A DNA stretch of 64,000 nucleotides from Brevibacillus_D fluminis_A. GTDB taxonomy: Bacteria > Bacillota > Bacilli > Brevibacillales > Brevibacillaceae. How positions within the stretch are numbered: the first letter of the stretch is position 1; every line of letters starts with the position of its first letter. Positions 59,424 to 64,000 of this stretch are shown in pieces. Location of the stretch: assembly GCF_052072235.1 (NCBI RefSeq), contig NZ_CM125436.1, positions 2,908,001 through 2,972,000 on the forward strand. Direction: 5' to 3'. A program made the translations under genes and the position numbers. The notes under the pieces were generated by a model. It was not told where the DNA came from. It did no database searches and saw nothing but the letters and a program-made list of their open reading frames with translations.

Positions 59424-59546
59424 CTATTGAGGGTCTTGCATGTTCAAGTTTTTGTCTTTCTCGCTTTTTTGTTTCTTGGCAGCGGTATTTGTTTGATCGC
59501 CATTGTTTTTTTTGTTGTTGAACTGCGTATTTTGGTGATTGGACAC
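59424..59546 (-). CDS. Very small Asn/Gln/Lys-rich protein
   Basis: The 40-residue product starts MSNHQNTQFNNKKNNGDQ and ends in KDKNLNMQDPQ. It begins at GTG 59546 with GAGGAAG upstream and ends 32 bp before a good terminator, so the transcript looks real. The composition (no Cys, Trp; many Asn, Gln, Lys) is like minor small acid-soluble spore proteins such as SspN, SspO or SspP, but it matches none by motif. Confidence 0.5.
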   Translation of the reverse strand: MSNHQNTQFNNKKNNGDQTNTAAKKQKSEKDKNLNMQDPQ

Positions 59547-59711
59547 GGTGTCACTTCCTCTCTGCATGGATTCACGCCTTTTTTACTATGCCCCGAGGAT
59601 GCCCGAAACTTTCACCACACGCACCCATGCATGAACGACGGACAAAAATGGAAATAATCAATAGTGAATCCATTCCTATGGTGATATTCCCAAAACTAGA
59701 AGGTGTGAAAT

Positions 59712-60174
59712 ATGCTGCTGTTAGTAGGTAGTGTGATTGTACTTAATCTGATTGCTTTCTATATTCCCAAGACAATGAACCGGTTCGAAATGTACGTCAC
59801 CTCTTTATTCGCTGTCTATTTTGCCTGCGAGGTTGATGTTTATTCTTAATTTACGGAACGATTTTTACGGCTACTTTAATGTAGGAGCTGACTACAGAAC
59901 GTTGATCATTTTTTTTGGGCTTTATCCTGCCTTCAGTTTGATTTTCCTGAATCTCTATCCTCACTCTGCAGGATTTCTCCGCAAAACGTCCTATATCATC
60001 GTTTTTTCCGTTCTCTCCACTGCTCTTGAGTGGCTTTTCTCAACAAAGTATGGGTTCTTCTACCATAACGAGTGGAAACTGCTTTATTCTCTCCTGGCAT
60101 ATCCCTTTATTTTGCTGCTCCTCCTTTTCCACTTGGTCATGATCAGAAAACTGTTTGCCAGCAACCGTTTTTAG
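59712..60174 (+). pseudogene. CBO0543-family membrane protein gene with a frameshift
   Basis: The first part starts at ATG 59712 after GAAGGTG and reads MLLLVGSVIVLNLIAFYIPK, then MYVTSLFAVYFACEVDVY before a stop near 59848. In the next frame the sequence continues without gap as NLRNDFYGYFNVGADYRTLI, IIFFGLYPAFSLIFLNLYPH and ALEWLFSTKYGFFYHNEWKL. This order is that of the CBO0543 family of small four- or five-helix membrane proteins. One extra base near 59846 separates the halves. It is either a recent pseudogene or a sequencing error. Confidence 0.7.
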
Positions 60175-60249
60175 CTTTTTGGGCGTCAAGCTGAACGGGA
60201 GTATTTCAACCGCTTTCACTCCCTCCCGTTTTTCCCCTAAAAAAGTTTT

Positions 60250-60266
60250 ATTCTATTCAAAATAGA
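60250..60266. promoter_or_regulatory. Inverted repeat upstream of the CDF gene
   Basis: TTCTATT and AATAGAA form a perfect 7-bp inverted repeat with a 3-nt spacer, 72 bp before the start. It may be an operator of a metal regulator. Confidence 0.35.
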
Positions 60267-60338
60267 ATCATTTTTATGCCTTGTGGTAAAATTCTCGCAT
60301 GAGCAGACATTCGCAATGAGATTACTGGAGGGTAAAAA

Positions 60339-61265
60339 TTGAACGCTGAACAAAAAATTCTTCGCACCTCAATTGGTGTCACTTTCTTCGTGGCTTGCGT
60401 TGGAATCATCTTCGGCCTGCTGTCGGGGTCGTTTTCCATCGTGTTTGATGGAGTCTACTCCCTGACCGATGCCAGCATGAGCGTCCTGGCCTTGATTGTC
60501 TCAAAGCTGATTGCCTCCTACACCGCACCGAACGGGCCGACAGGAAAGTTGCGTGAGCGCTTCACCATGGGTTTTTGGCACCTGGAGCCGATCGTCCTTG
60601 GCCTTAACGGTCTCATGCTCATGGGGGCGGCCGTTTATGCGTTGATTAACGCAATTGGCAGCCTGATGACAGGAGGGCGCGATCTTACGTTCAGTTTCGC
60701 CATCGTCTATGCTGTTGTGACGGTGATCACCTGCTGTTCGATGGCGATCTTCGAGACGCGTGCAAACAAGACCCTTCGCTCGGATTTCGTGGCGCTTGAT
60801 GCCAAAGCCTGGATGATGACAGGCGCGATTACCGGCGCACTCTTGATCGCGTTTAGCGTCGGATACGCCATTGAAGGCACGGATTATGCCTGGATTACGC
60901 CTTATATCGATCCGGTCGTTCTTGCGTTGATCTGCCTGGTGATCATTCCGCTGCCGATCTCAACGGTAAAGCAGGCGTTGGCCGACGTCCTGCTGATCAC
61001 CCCGCAGTCGCTCAAGCAGCATGTCGATGAGGTTGCACAAGACTTTGTGCAGCGCTATGGATTCGTTTCCCACCGCGCCTACGTCGCAAAGGTTGGCCGG
61101 GGCAAACAGATTGAGCTGTACTTCATTGTGCCAACCGGGTGGCCGACGAAACGCCTCGAAGAATGGGACGCCATCCGGGATGAAATCGGCCATGCGATCG
61201 GCGATGAAAGCGCTGATCTCTGGTTAACGATCGTGTTTACCACCGACGTGGAATGGGCGACCTAG
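60339..61265 (+). CDS. Cation diffusion facilitator (CDF) family transporter
   Basis: The 308-residue protein has the CDF plan. Helix 2 carries SIVFDGVYSLTDASMSVLA with two metal-site Asp. A GFWHLEPIVLGLNGLMLMGA segment and two late helices with GALLIAFSVGYAIEG follow, then YIDPVVLALICLVIIP and a cytoplasmic C-terminal domain (QRYGFVSHRAYVAKVGRGKQ). CDF proteins export Zn, Mn, Fe or Co with protons. The start is TTG 60339 with GGAGG seven bases upstream. It converges on the next gene with only a 2-bp gap. Confidence 0.88.
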   Translation: MNAEQKILRTSIGVTFFVACVGIIFGLLSGSFSIVFDGVYSLTDASMSVLALIVSKLIASYTAPNGPTGKLRERFTMGFWHLEPIVLGLNGLMLMGAAVYALINAIGSLMTGGRDLTFSFAIVYAVVTVITCCSMAIFETRANKTLRSDFVALDAKAWMMTGAITGALLIAFSVGYAIEGTDYAWITPYIDPVVLALICLVIIPLPISTVKQALADVLLITPQSLKQHVDEVAQDFVQRYGFVSHRAYVAKVGRGKQIELYFIVPTGWPTKRLEEWDAIRDEIGHAIGDESADLWLTIVFTTDVEWAT

Positions 61266-61267
61266 CA

Positions 61268-63868
61268 TTACAATAGTTCTACGTACCCTTCTGTCCCATT
61301 CACGCGAATTCGTTGCCCGTCTTTTATCCGTTTGGTCGCATTCTCCACGCCGACAACTGCTGGTACGCCATATTCACGCGCGATCACTGCTCCATGGGTC
61401 ATCAGTCCGCCAACTTCGGTGATCAACCCTTTTATGGACACAAACAATGGCGTCCAGCCAGGGTCAGTGAAGGCAGTGACCAATATATCTCCCTCTTTTA
61501 GATCAGCATCTTCCATCTTTACGATGACACGTGCTCGCCCCTCGATCACGCCGGACGAAACAGGTAGACCGGCAATCGCATTGGCCGGGAGATTTTCTCG
61601 TTTGTACCGACCTGCAATGATTTCACCATCAGACGTGATTACGCGGGGGGGAGTCAGTTTTTCAAAGTGTTTGTACTCGTCTTTTCGCTTGCGGATGATC
61701 TGATCAGCCCGTTTGTTGGTGCGTACGACTTCGTGAAGCTCTTCAAAAGTGAGATAGTAGATATCTTCGCTTTCCTGCATAACGCCAGCTTCTACGAGTC
61801 GTTCGGCTTCTTTCAGCAAAGCCTGCTTATACACGAAATAGCGACTAATCATGCCATATTTGGGATATTCGCGATAACCGATGAAATTCCGGATGAGGTC
61901 GATCATTCGTTTTGTCTCTATGGCTTTTTGTTCTCCATCCGGCAATTGTTTCAATCGCTCCAGCAGCTCTTGTTCTTTTTCCAACGCTTCCTGCCGTCCT
62001 TGCTCAAATTTCCGCTTGCCAGCATTCGGCTCAAAATTTTTGATGTTACCGAGAATCATGGGGACAAGTGCAAGCGGTTTTTCGATCCAGCGAGTTCTCG
62101 TTATATCGATTTCTCCGGCACATCGCATTCCGTATTGATTGAGATACGCATAGATCGCGTCTTGCGTTTCCTGTCCACCTTCCAACGAAACCAGTTCATC
62201 CAAAAAGTGATCCTCTTTTACGTTCCGTAAATACTCAATTACTTCCGGATAAGGGCGAATCACATCTGCGACGTCCATTAACGCAAGACCCATTTCCGAC
62301 GTAATATTATTGGGTACGGATTGAGAAAGCGTGTCTGCTGCGTTTTTTTCCCCTAACCATTCGTTCATTTTTTCATTGATCCATGATGAAGCATTCATCG
62401 CAGCCATAAAAACAGCTGAACTTTGTGGATCAAATAAAATCTTCTTTAATTCCTGAAGATCTTCTCGAATAAAATCAAATAAATCTGACCCTGATTTTGT
62501 TTGGATGTTTTGTTTTGCCTCTTCAATGGATGTTTGGCTACGCGCAATCAAATCAGAAACGATGGATGGACTGTTTTCAAATTGTGCCCGTATATCGGTA
62601 TGGCCTCTAGCGGGACTCGATGCTTGATGATCATTTGGCAACGATTTGATAAAATCTCCTCGCTCCATGATGTTCATAAGCGCGTCTTTCATGAGCGGAT
62701 CGTGTTGTTCCATGGCAGTTAATAATGTGTTTCTGCTGTCAGGCGAAGCCAGTCGATTTGTAACATCAACAAACAACCTCCCACCGGCTTCACGCATCGG
62801 TGCGGGAGTCGTTAACAAAAAAAATGACAATCCCAGTGGTTTTATGGGATCGGTCATCATTTGTTGATGACCAACGGATATATAAACGTGATTTTCTTGA
62901 TCACTCGCTTCAGGTATCGGATATAACGTCGTGATGGGACGACTCTGTACAATAAAAAAGGTGTCATCAACCAAACACCATTCGATATCTTGCGGGCAGC
63001 CAAAAGAAGCTTCGATCCGTCTGCCGATGCGTGCCAGTTGCAAAATTTGCTGGTCCGTTAGTGTTTGCGTCTTTTGCAGAGCTGGATCGATCTGCTGTGT
63101 CCGGGTTCCGCCTTCTTTTCGTCCATAGATCGCCAATTTTTTGGTTGCGATCTTCTTGTCGACGATTTGCCCTTCCTGCACTTGATAGCAATCGGCAGAG
63201 ACCAGGCCGCAGACCAGTGCTTCGCCCAGTCCAAAACTGGCATCGATTGAGAGCAACTTCCGGTTAGACGTAAGAGGGTCAGCGGTAAATAAAACCCCCG
63301 AAGCCTGCGGGAACACCATCCGTTGGACGATAACGGCTAAATAAACGTGGCGGTGGTCAAATCCGTTTTGCATCCGGTAAATGACCGCGCGATCCGTAAA
63401 GAGGGAAGCCCAGCATTTGCTGATATGCTGCAAGATGGCTTCTTTGCCGATGATATTCAAATAAGTGTCTTGTTGACCGGCAAAAGACGCATGCGGCAAA
63501 TCTTCAGCAGTCGCACTGGAACGCACGGCATAAGCATGTTCTTCGCCAAACCGGGTGAGAGAGTGAGAAACTGCTTTTCCAACATCGGAAGGTATTTCTG
63601 CTTCCATGATGAGTTGTCGAATCTTCCTGCTGATTTCGCCGATTTGATCTCGATCTTCTGCTTTTAGCATGATTAGTTGATCCAACAAAGCATGATACGA
63701 TTCGTTTTGTTCGATGGCTTTTTGAAATCCCGCTGTTGTCACACAAAATCCTTCCGGCACCTGGATTCCTTCCATTTTTGACAGTTCCCCTAGATGCAAC
63801 CCTTTTCCGCCAACGAGCAAAAGCTGCGTTTTTTCGATTTCCTGGAAGCCGAGAACCAACGAGCACAT
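61268..63868 (-). CDS. rph: Rifampin phosphotransferase/PEP synthase-like enzyme
   Basis: The 866-residue protein has the three domains of rifampin phosphotransferase. An ATP-grasp region is first (LLVGGKGLHLGELSKMEGIQ, AVRSSATAEDLPHASFAGQQ, QDIEWCLVDDTFFIVQSRPI). A middle substrate domain follows, then a C-terminal PEP-utilising His domain with GGLMTHGAVIAREYGVPAVV. The catalytic His lies in THGAV. The length fits RPH better than PEP synthase (about 790). ATG 63868 has GGAGGAG upstream. No rifamycin-associated element was seen in the 130 bp upstream. Similar proteins called Pps exist in Bacillus, so rifampin use is probable but not certain. Confidence 0.85.
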   Translation of the reverse strand: MCSLVLGFQEIEKTQLLLVGGKGLHLGELSKMEGIQVPEGFCVTTAGFQKAIEQNESYHALLDQLIMLKAEDRDQIGEISRKIRQLIMEAEIPSDVGKAVSHSLTRFGEEHAYAVRSSATAEDLPHASFAGQQDTYLNIIGKEAILQHISKCWASLFTDRAVIYRMQNGFDHRHVYLAVIVQRMVFPQASGVLFTADPLTSNRKLLSIDASFGLGEALVCGLVSADCYQVQEGQIVDKKIATKKLAIYGRKEGGTRTQQIDPALQKTQTLTDQQILQLARIGRRIEASFGCPQDIEWCLVDDTFFIVQSRPITTLYPIPEASDQENHVYISVGHQQMMTDPIKPLGLSFFLLTTPAPMREAGGRLFVDVTNRLASPDSRNTLLTAMEQHDPLMKDALMNIMERGDFIKSLPNDHQASSPARGHTDIRAQFENSPSIVSDLIARSQTSIEEAKQNIQTKSGSDLFDFIREDLQELKKILFDPQSSAVFMAAMNASSWINEKMNEWLGEKNAADTLSQSVPNNITSEMGLALMDVADVIRPYPEVIEYLRNVKEDHFLDELVSLEGGQETQDAIYAYLNQYGMRCAGEIDITRTRWIEKPLALVPMILGNIKNFEPNAGKRKFEQGRQEALEKEQELLERLKQLPDGEQKAIETKRMIDLIRNFIGYREYPKYGMISRYFVYKQALLKEAERLVEAGVMQESEDIYYLTFEELHEVVRTNKRADQIIRKRKDEYKHFEKLTPPRVITSDGEIIAGRYKRENLPANAIAGLPVSSGVIEGRARVIVKMEDADLKEGDILVTAFTDPGWTPLFVSIKGLITEVGGLMTHGAVIAREYGVPAVVGVENATKRIKDGQRIRVNGTEGYVELL

Positions 63869-64000
63869 GCACAATCTCCTCCAACCAATCATTTTAGAAA
63901 AAACATTTGACAAGAGTTTACCGCCATGGTACGATTAAAGTGTAAGATGCATTAATTATGACTAATTTGACGAAATCAGTCGTGAACCGATTATATCATC

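Noticed and set aside
63869..64000. Rifamycin-associated element in front of rph
   Set aside because: I looked for the known 19-bp inverted repeat (GGGGCTTGC type) and did not find it in the available upstream sequence.
1..64000. CRISPR arrays, rRNA and tRNA genes
   Set aside because: No regularly spaced repeats and no cloverleaf or rRNA-like stretches were noticed. A tRNAscan or Infernal run could still find something.

Overview
The window is a 64 kb piece of a spore-forming Firmicutes chromosome (Bacillales). The evidence is a gerA-type germinant receptor operon, a SpoIID-like relic, a gamma-SASP-like gene, bacillithiol deacetylase with its YojF partner, strong AGGAGG ribosome sites and many GTG/TTG starts. 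Moderate GC, the sigma-54 controlled branched-chain dehydrogenase operon, the short threonine dehydrogenase and the SgrR-like regulator with an MFS pump fit Brevibacillus, Paenibacillaceae or Alicyclobacillaceae such as Tumebacillus. I cannot fix the genus. No rRNA, tRNA, CRISPR array or prophage was seen. Most genes lie on the minus strand.

Layout. 1-4623: end of a MutS2-type gene, a structured intergenic region, and gerAA-gerAB-gerAC. 5028-8380: a broken secreted protein gene, a SpoIID-domain relic, a VOC protein, a PadR regulator, an aldo/keto reductase and an AHSA1-domain relic. 8478-15061: the bkd operon (E1 alpha, E1 beta, E2, E3), read from a near-perfect sigma-54 promoter and faced by its enhancer-binding activator. 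15182-20991: a SnoaL-like gene with MarR, bshB2-yojF, a zinc-ribbon protein, a thioredoxin relic, an IDEAL-domain protein, an Rrf2 regulator, a DUF6884 protein and an MFS exporter. 21258-33860: a nucleobase catabolism island with psuK-psuG, an AbrB-type membrane protein, an NCS1 permease, an ADP-ribosyltransferase-like protein and the reductive uracil operon pydA-pydB-hydA-pydC plus a small gene. A divergent pair of putative DNA-binding proteins sits at its head. 33866-35722: MarR with a three-copy operator, an isochorismatase relic and a broken DUF3626 gene. 35738-45639: SgrR-like regulator/MFS pair, a GNAT, an intracellular subtilase, an APH-like kinase, a DUF2971 protein, a SASP-like protein and kbl-tdh. 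45987-54175: alkyltransferase-like protein, HAD phosphatase, copZ-copA, a GNAT, a group IIC intron inserted just past a terminator, and an SLH-domain protein. 54343-63868: DJ-1/PfpI, a GntR-controlled hpaB cluster (PPOX, HpaB, nitrilase, DUF2848), a small Asn/Lys-rich protein, a frameshifted CBO0543 gene, a CDF transporter and a rifampin-phosphotransferase-like enzyme.

How the genes fit together. The clearest pathway is PsuK plus PsuG turning pseudouridine into uracil and ribose 5-phosphate, the NCS1 permease bringing in free base, and PydAB, HydA and PydC taking uracil to beta-alanine, CO2 and ammonia. The bkd and kbl-tdh operons feed amino acid carbon into acyl-CoA and glycine. Several genes are in visible decay, often beside an intact regulator or an intact terminator. 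The best leads for something undescribed are the coiled-coil/HTH plus RHH-like pair beside the pyd promoter, the ART-like protein in the uracil island, and the structured RNA-like region upstream of the MutS2-type gene.
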